From contig NZ_JAPEQG010000001.1 of NCBI RefSeq assembly GCF_026339735.1, positions 5,952,001 through 6,016,000 of the forward strand: a stretch of 64,000 nucleotides of DNA, in the 5' to 3' direction. Under the pieces are notes generated by a model, which ran no database searches, was not told the origin of the DNA, and saw nothing but the letters and a program-made list of their open reading frames with translations. Positions 33,773-42,320 of this stretch are shown one piece after another. How positions within the stretch are numbered: position 1 is the stretch's first letter; each line of letters opens with the position of its first letter. The DNA is from Streptomyces sp. NBC_01669 (GTDB taxonomy: Bacteria; Actinomycetota; Actinomycetes; Streptomycetales; Streptomycetaceae). The position numbers and the translations under genes were made by a program.

Positions 33773-36769
33773 CTAAGGGCTGTCCTCGACGGCGTACGCC
33801 TCCACCGACCAGAGCGAGTAGCCGAACTCGGTACCGCGGGCGTCGCCCTGGACCCTGAGGAAGCGGGTGTCCTTCGCGTCCATGCGGACGGACTCGCGCC
33901 CGCCCTTGCCGTCCCGGACGGTCGCCGCCGTGCGCCAGGTGCGGCCGTCCGCGGAGACCTGTATGCGGTAGCGGGAGGCGTACGCGTCCTGCCACCGCAG
34001 CACCACGTGCCCGATCCTGGCGGGCTCCGCCAGTTCCGCCTGCCACCAGGCGCCGTCCTCGGCCGGGGACGACCAGCGGGTGGCCGGATCGCCGTCCGAC
34101 GCGGCGGCCGCAGGGAAGTCCGGAGTCTCGTCGCCGGACGACGAGGCGGTGGCCGTACGTGCCAGATCGGGACCGGCGGTCCGCGGGTAGGCCCGCACGG
34201 TGAGGGTGCTCTCCTCGCCGCCGAAGCTGATCGGCACCGCGTACTCACCGGCAGGGGTGTCCGCCGGGACGGTGATCTCCACGGGGACGTCGGTACGTGA
34301 CCCGCGCGGCACCGTCGTCTGCTTCGGGATGCTCACCTTGATGCCCCGGGGCGCCCTCGCGCTGAGCGCGCCGCGCACCTCGGCGGGGCGGCGGGCGGCG
34401 AGTCGCGCCGCGACCCGCTGCGGCCGGCCACCGATCTCGGCGTCCGTCTCGCCGCGTACGAGATCGAGCCTGGCCACGGGCTCGTCACCGAACCACGGCA
34501 CGAGGGCGCGTACCTGCGGGGCTTCGGGGACGGTACCGGAGACCGCCGGTGGCAGCGTGCCCGCGCTCACGCCGGGGGCGGTCACGGCGGCACCCGTGGC
34601 CCAGCTGATTCGGATCGCGTCGGCCCGCAGGCCCTTGGCCGCCGTCTGGGTCCAGCCGGTCGTCGACAGCCGGCCGAGGCGGCGCCAGCCCTCGCCCGGC
34701 ACGTGGGCCTCGAGCCGCGCGTCCGCCGCGGCTCCGCTGCCGGGTACGGTCATCGCGGTCACGGCCTCCACCGGGCGGGCCCGGTTCAGCCGGACCGTGT
34801 GGCTGCCCGGGGCCGTGGTCACCGTGCCGGCGGAACGGTCCGCGCCGGTCCAGGCGTCGGCCTCCTTGCGCACCCGGTCCAGGAAGGGGCCGAGCACCCC
34901 CTTGCCGACCGTCGCCCCGCTCGCCCTGGCCGCTGTGCGCAGCGGCTCCAGGGCCAGCGACGCCTTCCACGCGGCCGCGCCGTCGCCGCGCGCCTGGGCC
35001 TGCAGCAGATCGACGGCGAGCTCACCCGCCCGCCCATACCGGGCCAACTGCTCCGTCCAGGGCCGCACTTCGTCGTCGAGTCGCCCGTCCGCCGGGCCCT
35101 TCAGCCGCTGCGGGGCCTCCCGCATCACGGTGAAAGCGGCCCGCAGTTCGCGTGCCGCATCGTCCCGCGCCGTGGCGTCCGTCGTCGCACGGGAGTTCCA
35201 GAACGCGGCGAACAACGGCTGCAGATAAGCCGACTCGTCGCCGCCCAGTACGGACGTCGCGCTGTTCCCGGCCAGCGCCCGCAGCGCGTCCCGGGTGCGG
35301 GCGTCGCCGCCCGCCATATCGTCCATGGCCGCCTGCCAGGACTCCTGCGCCTGGTAGCCCTTCGGGTTCCAGGCGAAGTCGGCGGCGGTGAACAGCGGGA
35401 TGCGGGACGCGGACGGCTGCTCCATCGCGTTGGCGAGCAGCGCCGCCGAGCCGATCGCGACCGCCGGGTCCCGGCCGGTGTACGGGCCGAGGAAAATACG
35501 GTCCTGTGCGTAGTCGTTGACCGGGTAGTTGTCCATCGTGACGAGCGGATGCCGGAACGTGGCGCGCGCACCGGCCAGTTCCCCGCCGGTGATGGTCCTC
35601 GGCACGACCCCGACGCCGGTCCAGGCGATCTGCACCCGGTCGTCCAGCTCCTTTGCGAGAGCCGCGCGGTAGTCGGTGACGCCGTCCTGGTAGAACTCCG
35701 TCGGCATCACCGACAGCGGCTCCGCATCCGGGTACCGGTCCGCGAGATGCTGCGCCACCTTGCTCGCGACCCGCGCCTGGGCCCTGGCCGCCGCCTCGGG
35801 CCCGCTGCCGAAGGTGTCCGGGTCGTCGTCGCAGTGCCATTCGCTGTAACTGACGTCCTGGAACTGCAGCTGGAAGACGCGTACGCCGAGCGCCCACATG
35901 GCGTCGATCTTCCGCGTCAGCGCCTTCACGTCGCTGTCCGAGGACATGCACATGGCCTGGCCGGGGGAGACCGCCCAGCCGAGCGTCACATGCTGGGCGC
36001 GGGCCCGTTCGGCCAGTGCCCGGAAGTCGGCGCGCCGCTCGGCGGGGTACGGATCGCGCCAGCGGGCCTGCCGGTACGGGTCGTCGCCCGCCGCGTAGAG
36101 GTACCGGTTCTGCTTCGTCCGTCCCATGAAGTCGATCTGCGCGAGCCGCTCCGCGCGCGTCCACGGCCGGCCGTAGAACCCCTCGGTCATGCCGCGCACG
36201 GCGGTGCCCGGCCAGTCCCGCACGATGACCCCGGCGACGCTTCCGTCCCGGATCAGCTGACGCAGCGTCTGCACGGCGTGGAAGAGGCCGTCGTCGCCGA
36301 GTCCGTCCAGGGCGACGGTGGGGCGGCCCGCGACCGTACCGACCGCGATCCGGTAGCCGCCGGACGGCAGATCGGCGCGCTCCGGGGCGCGCAGGGCCCG
36401 CAGAGCGTCCTGGGCGTCGTCGCCGAGCCGGATGACCGGCCCGTGGCCCGGCAGCGTCTCGTGCACGGTCCGTACGCCCGCGTCGCGCAGCACCTGGCGG
36501 GCCGCGTCGAGGGCGTACGGATCGGTGTGCGCACCGGCGAGGAGGGTCACCTCGGTGGAGAGCGGTACGGCGGCTCCGGACGTCTTGATGGTCTGCGGGC
36601 GCGGCCACACGGTGGGCAGCGCGCCGTCGTCCGTACGGTCGGGTGTCGAAACGGCCGGAGAGCCGGGGTCCGAGGGCGCGGCGAAGGCGGCCGGTGAGCC
36701 GGTGGAGAGCAGTCCGCCGAGCACGGCGGCCGCGACGGCCGCCGCCTGCTTTCTGCGCCTGAGCTGCAT
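33773..36769 (-). CDS. Secreted GH84-type beta-N-acetylglucosaminidase with discoidin domain
   Basis: This is a 998-residue protein. A signal peptide (cleavage near residue 30) precedes a GH20b/GH84 N-terminal domain, then the GH84 catalytic barrel (about 190-480), a helical region, an NPCBM-like beta region and a C-terminal F5/8 discoidin sugar-binding domain (about 860-998). MTEGFYGRPWTRAERL and GRTKQNRYLYAAGDDP are classical GH84 signatures. The usual Asp-Asp catalytic pair is Gln304-Asp305 here (LQFQDVS), so activity may differ. It should act outside the cell on N-acetylhexosamine-containing polymers. GCGAGGGTTAC precedes the ATG at 36769. Confidence 0.88.
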   Translation of the reverse strand: MQLRRRKQAAAVAAAVLGGLLSTGSPAAFAAPSDPGSPAVSTPDRTDDGALPTVWPRPQTIKTSGAAVPLSTEVTLLAGAHTDPYALDAARQVLRDAGVRTVHETLPGHGPVIRLGDDAQDALRALRAPERADLPSGGYRIAVGTVAGRPTVALDGLGDDGLFHAVQTLRQLIRDGSVAGVIVRDWPGTAVRGMTEGFYGRPWTRAERLAQIDFMGRTKQNRYLYAAGDDPYRQARWRDPYPAERRADFRALAERARAQHVTLGWAVSPGQAMCMSSDSDVKALTRKIDAMWALGVRVFQLQFQDVSYSEWHCDDDPDTFGSGPEAAARAQARVASKVAQHLADRYPDAEPLSVMPTEFYQDGVTDYRAALAKELDDRVQIAWTGVGVVPRTITGGELAGARATFRHPLVTMDNYPVNDYAQDRIFLGPYTGRDPAVAIGSAALLANAMEQPSASRIPLFTAADFAWNPKGYQAQESWQAAMDDMAGGDARTRDALRALAGNSATSVLGGDESAYLQPLFAAFWNSRATTDATARDDAARELRAAFTVMREAPQRLKGPADGRLDDEVRPWTEQLARYGRAGELAVDLLQAQARGDGAAAWKASLALEPLRTAARASGATVGKGVLGPFLDRVRKEADAWTGADRSAGTVTTAPGSHTVRLNRARPVEAVTAMTVPGSGAAADARLEAHVPGEGWRRLGRLSTTGWTQTAAKGLRADAIRISWATGAAVTAPGVSAGTLPPAVSGTVPEAPQVRALVPWFGDEPVARLDLVRGETDAEIGGRPQRVAARLAARRPAEVRGALSARAPRGIKVSIPKQTTVPRGSRTDVPVEITVPADTPAGEYAVPISFGGEESTLTVRAYPRTAGPDLARTATASSSGDETPDFPAAAASDGDPATRWSSPAEDGAWWQAELAEPARIGHVVLRWQDAYASRYRIQVSADGRTWRTAATVRDGKGGRESVRMDAKDTRFLRVQGDARGTEFGYSLWSVEAYAVEDSP

Positions 36770-37077
36770 GCCGTAACCCTCGCTTCCATCGATGGGCTCC
36801 GAGCCCACCACCCGGGCGCGAGGGTGTCAATGCGTGTGACCGTTGTGCCGTATATGCCCGATGTGACGGGTGGGATGAGGTGTGATCGGTGATCGGCGGA
36901 CCACAGCAGAGATGACGCCGAATGGCCGAAAACGGCGGACGGTTTACGGGTAACCGGCCCCTGAGGAACGGAATGTGACCCAGGGCACGTTGGAGTCGTT
37001 GTGGTAGTGCCTATGTCTGCGGTCGCGCCCGCTGGGTAGGTCTGCTGTGTCCACTTGTCCACGGCCAGGAGGCCGCC
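36770..37077. other. 308-bp divergent intergenic region
   Basis: It separates the GH84 gene from the small repeat ORF and malQ. It must hold both promoters. Its right end has the ribosome site AGGAGG for the 88-residue ORF. No CsnR-type palindrome occurs in it. Confidence 0.5.
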
Positions 37078-37344
37078 ATGCCCGCTGCCGCGCAGCTTCT
37101 GCTCTCCGCCCTGTCCAAACAGGTACCGGGTCCCGGCCCGCTCACCGGCGAACCCGCGTACGCCGACGCCATACCCCTCACCAGCGAGCCGCCGCTCGCC
37201 GCAGCCGTTCCTCTCACGAGCGAGCCGCCGCTCGCCGCAGCCACCCCTTTGACGAGCGAGCCGCCGCTCGCCGTCGCCGCCCCACTGACCAGCGAGCCGA
37301 CCGCCCCCGGCACCGCGGGGGGCACGGAGTCCCCAGGAGTCTGA
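37078..37344 (+). CDS. 88-residue protein made largely of 12-residue repeats
   Basis: The N-terminal 32 residues are ordinary (PAAAQLLLSALSKQVPGPGP), followed by three full copies and one partial copy of a 12-residue unit of the form PLTSEPPLAAAV. It has an excellent ribosome site, AGGAGG five bases before the ATG, and its TGA is directly followed by the malQ ATG, so the two are translated from one message. There is no signal peptide or membrane helix. The repeat is Pro/Ala-rich and probably unstructured. I do not recognise the family; it could be a leader whose translation affects malQ or a real small protein. Confidence 0.65.
   Translation: MPAAAQLLLSALSKQVPGPGPLTGEPAYADAIPLTSEPPLAAAVPLTSEPPLAAATPLTSEPPLAVAAPLTSEPTAPGTAGGTESPGV
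37174..37302 (+). repeat. 36-bp tandem coding repeat, about 3.6 copies
   Basis: Copies start at 37174, 37210, 37246 and 37282 (the last partial). Each encodes PLTSEPPLA plus three small residues. The copies differ mainly at third codon positions, so the protein pattern is kept while the DNA drifts. Confidence 0.9.
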
Positions 37345-39501
37345 ATGGGCCTGTCCCGGCTCGCCGCACTGCACGGTGTCGCCACCTCCTACTCGCCGTC
37401 CGCCGATGTCACGGTGACCGTCCCCGACGACACGGTGATCACCGTGCTCGCCGCCCTGGGCGTGGACGCCGCCACACCCGAAGCGGTACGGGAATCACTC
37501 GCCGCCGCCGAGTCGGCGGCCGCCTCCCGGCTGCTCCCGCCGACGCTCGTGGTGTGGACCGGGGAGCCCCTGCCGCCCGCCCTGACCGCACTGCGCCCCG
37601 GCACCACACTGGACGTCGAGCCCGAGGGAGCGGCCGGATCGCCCCGGCCGCCACGGATGAGGGTGCCGGGCGGACAGCCGGATCCGGCCGTTTCCGCGGT
37701 AAGCACCGCCACCCCGGCCTGGTGGGCCGAACCCCCGCTCGGCGTCCACCGGTTGACCGTGCGCACCCAGCACGGCCGGTTCGCCACCACCACTCTGATC
37801 GTCGCCCCCGCCCGGGTGCCCCAGCCGCCCCGGCGCACCCATGGCTTCCTCGTTCAGCTCTACTCCCTGCTCTCCGGCCGCTCCTGGGGCATGGGCGACC
37901 TCGGCGACCTCGCCGATCTCGCCGCCTGGTCGGGCCGGACCCTCGGCGCCGGGTTCGTCCAGGTCAACCCGTTGCACGCCGCTGTACCGGGCAGACCCAC
38001 CGACCCGTCCCCGTACCGCCCCTCCTCGCGCCGCTTCCCCGACCCCGTCCATCTGCACATCGAGTCGATCCCGGAGTACGGGCACGTGCGGGACCGGGCC
38101 GCCCTCGACGACCTGCGGCAAAGTGCCGAAGCCCTCAGCGAAGCGGTCCTGAACAAGGGCGCCCTGATCGACCGGGACGCCGTCTGGGAACTCAAGCGCC
38201 AGGCTCTCGCACTCGTAGCGGAGGTCCCGCTGACCCCCGGCCGCCGCGCCGCCTACTGCGACTTCCTCGCCGAGCAGGGGCAGGCCCTGGAGGACCACGC
38301 CCTGTGGTGCGCCCTCGCCGAGGTGCACGGCTCCGACTGGCACGCCTGGCCGCCCGCGCTGCGCGACCCCCGCTCCCCGCAGACCGCCCGCGCCCGCGGT
38401 GAGCTCCTCGACCGGGTCGACTTCCACTGCCGGCTCGCCTGGCTGACCGACACCCAGCTCGGCGCCGCCCAGAGCGCCGCGCGGGACGCCGGGATGGCGG
38501 TCGGCATCGTCCACGACCTCGCCGTCGGCGTGCACCCCGGCGGCGCCGACGCCTGGGCGCAGCAGGACGCCTTCGCGCACGGCATGTCGGTCGGCGCACC
38601 CCCGGACGCGTTCAACGCGCGCGGCCAGGACTGGGGGCTGCCCCCGTGGCGACCCGACGTCCTCGCCGCGTCCGGCTACGCCCCGTACCGCGGACTGCTC
38701 CGCGGTCTCCTCGCCCACGCGGGCGCGCTCCGCATCGACCATGTCATGGGCCTGTTCCGGCTCTGGTGGGTTCCCGAGGGAAAGCCGCCGACCGAGGGCG
38801 CCTACGTCAGCCATGACGCCGAGGCGATGCTCGCTGTCCTCGCCCTGGAGGCGCACCTGGCCGGTGCGGTCGTCATAGGGGAGGATCTCGGCACGGTCGA
38901 ACCCGGCGTACGCGAAGCGCTCGCCCGGCGCGGAGTGCTCGGCACGTCCGTGCTCTGGTTCGAGCGCGACTGGGCGGGCACCGGCCGCCCGCTGCCCCCG
39001 CAGGACTGGCGTGAGGGATGCCTGGCCACCGCCACCACCCACGACCTGCCGTCCACCGCCGCCCGGCTGACCGGCGACCATGTGACGCTCCGCCACCGCC
39101 TCGGCCTACTCACCCGCACCCTGGAGCAGGAACGGACCGAGGACGCCACCGACACCGCGGAGTGGCTCGCCCTGCTCGCCCGACTCGGACTGTTTCCGGA
39201 GGGCGAGGGCGACGAGGAGGGCGCGGTCCGGGCCGTCCACCGCTTCCTGCTGCGCACTCCCGCCCGCATGGCCGGGATCTGGCTCCCGGACACGGTCGGG
39301 GACCGCCGCCCGCAGAACCTGCCGGGTACCTGGGACCAGTACCCCAACTGGCGGCTGCCCATCGCCGACGCGGAGGGCCGCCCGGTCACCCTGGAGGAGC
39401 TCACCGCGTCCTCTCGTCTGCACCGCCTGATGGAGGTCCTCGCCCCCGAGAACGGTCGCCCATGTCCCCGTACGGCACCCCCGGGCGCGCGCCGCTCCTA
39501 G
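37345..39501 (+). CDS. malQ: 4-alpha-glucanotransferase (amylomaltase), GH77
   Basis: This 718-residue enzyme moves maltooligosaccharide segments between glucans. GH77 landmarks are visible: GRSWGMGDLGDLADLAAWSG, VQVNPLHA, the barrel strands with GIVHDLAVGVHPGGADAW, LRIDHVMGLFRLWWVPEG (nucleophile region), VVIGEDLGTVEPGVRE (acid/base Glu) and ATTHDLPSTAA. A long N-terminal domain of about 130 residues is normal for actinobacterial members. The ATG directly follows the stop of the repeat ORF and uses the CAGGAG site inside that ORF. It probably serves glycogen and maltodextrin metabolism in the cytoplasm. Confidence 0.93.
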   Translation: MGLSRLAALHGVATSYSPSADVTVTVPDDTVITVLAALGVDAATPEAVRESLAAAESAAASRLLPPTLVVWTGEPLPPALTALRPGTTLDVEPEGAAGSPRPPRMRVPGGQPDPAVSAVSTATPAWWAEPPLGVHRLTVRTQHGRFATTTLIVAPARVPQPPRRTHGFLVQLYSLLSGRSWGMGDLGDLADLAAWSGRTLGAGFVQVNPLHAAVPGRPTDPSPYRPSSRRFPDPVHLHIESIPEYGHVRDRAALDDLRQSAEALSEAVLNKGALIDRDAVWELKRQALALVAEVPLTPGRRAAYCDFLAEQGQALEDHALWCALAEVHGSDWHAWPPALRDPRSPQTARARGELLDRVDFHCRLAWLTDTQLGAAQSAARDAGMAVGIVHDLAVGVHPGGADAWAQQDAFAHGMSVGAPPDAFNARGQDWGLPPWRPDVLAASGYAPYRGLLRGLLAHAGALRIDHVMGLFRLWWVPEGKPPTEGAYVSHDAEAMLAVLALEAHLAGAVVIGEDLGTVEPGVREALARRGVLGTSVLWFERDWAGTGRPLPPQDWREGCLATATTHDLPSTAARLTGDHVTLRHRLGLLTRTLEQERTEDATDTAEWLALLARLGLFPEGEGDEEGAVRAVHRFLLRTPARMAGIWLPDTVGDRRPQNLPGTWDQYPNWRLPIADAEGRPVTLEELTASSRLHRLMEVLAPENGRPCPRTAPPGARRS

Positions 39502-39509
39502 GCGTTCGC

Positions 39510-39515
39510 TACGTT
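39510..39515 (+). promoter_or_regulatory. Possible -10 element of a leaderless message
   Basis: TACGTT fits the TANNNT -10 pattern and ends six bases before the GTG at 39522. That distance would place the transcription start at or near the start codon. No ribosome site lies between them. Weak by itself. Confidence 0.4.
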
Positions 39516-39521
39516 TGCACC

Positions 39522-39752
39522 GTGGACAAGAAGAACGCAATGCGCGCCGGCGCCGTGGCGGCCGGTACGACGCTGATGATGCTGCTCATGTCGTCCCCCG
39601 CGCTTGCGCTGACCCGTGACGACGGTGACGACCCGGGCCCCGGCCTGAGCGCGATCGACACGATCGGCCTCTACGTCGTGGCCCCCATCGCTCTGTTCGT
39701 GATCATCGCGGGCCTGGTCATGCTCCTGGACAAGTCCAAGAAGCAGGCCTGA
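39522..39752 (+). CDS. Small secreted or membrane protein, 76 residues
   Basis: It has a basic N-terminus, a signal-like segment (VAAGTTLMMLLMSSPALAL, residues about 11-29) and an acidic loop with DDGDDPGP. A second membrane helix (LYVVAPIALFVIIAGLVMLL, about 47-66) and a lysine tail complete it. Either the first segment is cleaved, which leaves a single-pass protein with its tail inside, or both span the membrane. The GTG has no ribosome site, and a TANNNT hexamer just upstream suggests a leaderless message. Function unknown; Streptomyces has many such proteins. Confidence 0.75.
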   Translation: MDKKNAMRAGAVAAGTTLMMLLMSSPALALTRDDGDDPGPGLSAIDTIGLYVVAPIALFVIIAGLVMLLDKSKKQA

Positions 39753-39802
39753 CCCTCCGGTTGCGCAGCGCCAGAACTGCGTAGCTCCACCAGCGCTGTC
39801 CC

Positions 39803-39841
39803 AGGGCGTCTCGACGTGCGTAAGGCACGTCGAGGCGCCCT
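39803..39841 (+). terminator. Rho-independent-type terminator
   Basis: A 17-bp stem (AGGGCGTCTCGACGTGC with its complement, one G-T wobble) and a 5-base loop, followed by TGTTGTGT, lies 50 bases past the small membrane protein gene and before lysR. Confidence 0.85.
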
Positions 39842-39914
39842 GTTGTGTGCGTTCCGGCGGAGTGACGCTGGGGGCCGGACGGGCCGGGTCCGCGGCGGCG
39901 GATAATGTGCGGAC

Positions 39915-40835
39915 ATGACCGAGTGGGACATCAAGAAGCTCCGGATTCTGCGCACGCTGAGCGAGCGCGGGACCGTCACGGCGACGGCCGAGGCGCTGCT
40001 GATGACCCCCTCCGCGGTGTCCCAGCAGCTCTCCAACCTGGCCAAGCAGCTCGGCGTACCCCTGCTGGAAGCACAGGGCCGACGCGTCCGGCTCACCGAT
40101 GCCGCACATCTCGTACTCCGCCATGCCGAAGCGGTCTTCGCCCAACTGGAGCGCGCCGACGCCGAGTTGACCGGCTACCTGCGGGGCGAGGCGGGGGAGG
40201 TGCGGGTCGGCGCCTTCTCGACCGCAGTGCCCGCCCTCGTCGTGCCGGCGGTCCGGCTCCTGCGCGCCGACGACCGGCCGGGACCGTCCGTACGGGTGCG
40301 GGAGGCGGAGGCCGCGGAGGCGTACGAACTCCTGTCGGCCGGCGACGTCGACCTCGCGCTCTCCCTCGCCGCGCACGCACCGACCGCCCACGACCCCCGC
40401 TTCACCCTCCTCCCCCTGCTGACCGACCCGCTCGACGTCGCCCTCCCCACCGGTCACCGGCTCGCGGACGCCCCAGGGCTCCGGCTGGCCGACCTCGCCG
40501 CCGAACCGTGGATCTTCGGCGGCTCGGGCCCATGGTCGGAGATCACCACGGCCGCGTGCGAGGCGGCCGGGTTCGTGCCGGAGCAGGCGCACAGCGCCTC
40601 CGGGTGGACCGCGATCCTCGCCATGGTCGAGGCGCACATGGGTGTCGCCCTGATCCCGCGGATGGCATCGGCGGAACGCCGCAAGGGTGTGGTGATGCGC
40701 GTCCTGGAGGCGGACCTGCCCAGGCGCCATGTGGTGGCGGCGGTACGACAGGGGGCGGAGGAGGGCCCGGCGGTGGCCCGGGTCCTGGCCGCGCTCGAAC
40801 AGGTCGCCGCGGCCCGGGCGAAAACATTCAGCTGA
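39915..40835 (+). CDS. LysR-family transcriptional regulator
   Basis: This 306-residue regulator has an N-terminal winged helix (WDIKKLRILRTLSERGTVTA then TPSAVSQQLSNLAKQLGVPL, residues 4-55). A two-lobe effector domain follows, from about residue 90 (GEVRVGAFSTAVPALVVPAV). Length is normal. It reads towards the allantoicase gene from 66 bases away in the same direction, so it may control that gene or another target. Its last codons form part of the first copy of a 26-bp direct repeat. The effector is unknown. Confidence 0.92.
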   Translation: MTEWDIKKLRILRTLSERGTVTATAEALLMTPSAVSQQLSNLAKQLGVPLLEAQGRRVRLTDAAHLVLRHAEAVFAQLERADAELTGYLRGEAGEVRVGAFSTAVPALVVPAVRLLRADDRPGPSVRVREAEAAEAYELLSAGDVDLALSLAAHAPTAHDPRFTLLPLLTDPLDVALPTGHRLADAPGLRLADLAAEPWIFGGSGPWSEITTAACEAAGFVPEQAHSASGWTAILAMVEAHMGVALIPRMASAERRKGVVMRVLEADLPRRHVVAAVRQGAEEGPAVARVLAALEQVAAARAKTFS

Positions 40836-40875
40836 CCTGAAGGAATTGTGCGAAAACTTTCGATGGACCTGATGG
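40818..40875. repeat. Tandem 26-bp imperfect direct repeat upstream of allantoicase
   Basis: Copies 40818-40843 and 40850-40875 match at 20 of 26 positions. Both start GCGAAAAC and share GACCTGA. They are spaced 32 bp apart, three helical turns, and the first lies in the lysR 3' end. The second contains a short palindrome, CGAAAACTTTCG (40851-40862). Likely a regulatory site for the downstream gene. Confidence 0.6.
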
Positions 40876-40900
40876 TTCATTCGGCGCGACAGTTACCCAC

Positions 40901-42046
40901 ATGACCTTCGACGCGAGCGAGACCACGGCCACGGACAACGACCCCCACGCCAACGACGCGGCCCCGTACGGCGGAGGCGACCCCTACGCCGACTACCGGA
41001 CCGGCGACTTCCCCTTCACCGATCTGGTGGACCTCGCCGACCGCCGTCTCGGTGCGGGTGTGATCGCCGCGAACGACGAGTTCTTCGCCGAGCGCGAGAA
41101 CCTGCTGATCCGCGAGCGCGCCGTGTTCGACCCCGAGCACTTCGGGCACAAGGGCAAGATCATGGACGGCTGGGAGACCCGCCGTCGCCGCGGCATCGAC
41201 GCCGCACACCCCTTCCCCGCGCCCGAGGACCACGACTGGGCCCTCGTCCGCCTCGGCGCCCCCGGCATCATCCGCGGCATCGTCGTCGACACCGCCCACT
41301 TCCGCGGCAACTACCCGCAGCGCGTCTCGATCCAGGCGACGTCGGTCGAGGGATCACCCAGCCCCTCCGAACTCCTCGCCGACCATGTGAAATGGGAGGA
41401 GATCGTCCCGCCGACCCCCGTACGCGGCCACGCCGCCAACGGGTTCGAGATCACCGGCGGCCGCCGCTACACCCACATCCGCCTCTGCCAGCACCCCGAC
41501 GGGGGCATAGCCCGACTCCGCGTCCATGGTGAGGTCCTCCCCGACCCCACGTGGCTGGCGACCCTCGGCACGATCGATCTGATCGCGGTGCTCAACGGCG
41601 GTGCGTACGAGGACGCCTCGGACCGCTTCTACTCCTCACCGACCCAGATCATCCTGCCCGGCACCTCCCGCAAGATGGACGACGGCTGGGAGAACCGCCG
41701 CCGCCGCGTACGCGGCACGAACGACTGGGTCCGCTTCCGCCTGGTCGCCCAGGGCGCGGTCCGCGCGGTCGAGATCGACACGGCCTACCTCAAGGGCAAC
41801 GCGGCCGGCTGGATCGCCCTCCAGGGCCGCAACGGCGAGACGGGTGAATGGTTCGACATCATCCCCCGCACCGAGCTCCAGCCCGACACCCTCCACCGCT
41901 TCCCCCTCCGCGCCCAGGCCGTGGTCACCCACGTCCGCCTCGACGCCTTCCCGGACGGCGGCGTGGCCCGCATGCGCCTGCACGGCACGCTCACGGAATC
42001 GGGCGCTGCCGAACTGGCCGGCCGCTACGAGGAGTCGGGCGCGTAA
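40901..42046 (+). CDS. alc: Allantoicase
   Basis: This 381-residue enzyme splits allantoate into ureidoglycolate and urea in purine breakdown. It shows the two-fold repeated allantoicase domain. GKIMDGWETRRRR and VRLGAPGIIRGIVVDTAHFR mark the first half; RKMDDGWENRRRR and VRFRLVAQGAVRAVEIDTAY mark the second. FYSSPTQIILPG joins them. An acidic, Asn/Asp-rich N-terminal stretch of 25 residues precedes the domain. No allantoinase or other ureide gene lies nearby. There is no clear ribosome site; the ATG was chosen for family length. Confidence 0.92.
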   Translation: MTFDASETTATDNDPHANDAAPYGGGDPYADYRTGDFPFTDLVDLADRRLGAGVIAANDEFFAERENLLIRERAVFDPEHFGHKGKIMDGWETRRRRGIDAAHPFPAPEDHDWALVRLGAPGIIRGIVVDTAHFRGNYPQRVSIQATSVEGSPSPSELLADHVKWEEIVPPTPVRGHAANGFEITGGRRYTHIRLCQHPDGGIARLRVHGEVLPDPTWLATLGTIDLIAVLNGGAYEDASDRFYSSPTQIILPGTSRKMDDGWENRRRRVRGTNDWVRFRLVAQGAVRAVEIDTAYLKGNAAGWIALQGRNGETGEWFDIIPRTELQPDTLHRFPLRAQAVVTHVRLDAFPDGGVARMRLHGTLTESGAAELAGRYEESGA

Positions 42047-42320
42047 CAGGGCCCCACCCTGAGCACTGGTCCTCAACCGTCGGCGGGCTTCAGAGCCTGT
42101 CGGCACCTGGCGACCCGACGCCCCACCACTCCCGCCCGGCGAACGGCTGCGCAACGGCGCCCGTCCGCCGGGCGGTCTTCATCCAGGGCACTCAACTCTG
42201 CGGGGACGTCCACTGAGGTTGAACTCGCGGTGCCGTAGGGGCCGGCGGTCCCCGACCTGGGCCGGGGGTGGCCTGCCCGCTACGATCACGGCTCGTCACC
42301 GAGCAGCATCGGGAGGGGTC

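Noticed and set aside
37174..37302. Tandem repeats considered as a CRISPR array
   Set aside because: Units are directly adjacent, in frame and coding, with no spacers and no cas genes.
37495..39096. 533-codon minus-strand open frame opposite malQ
   Set aside because: Shadow frame of malQ with biased Gly/Val/Arg composition and no ribosome site; malQ itself has full GH77 motifs.
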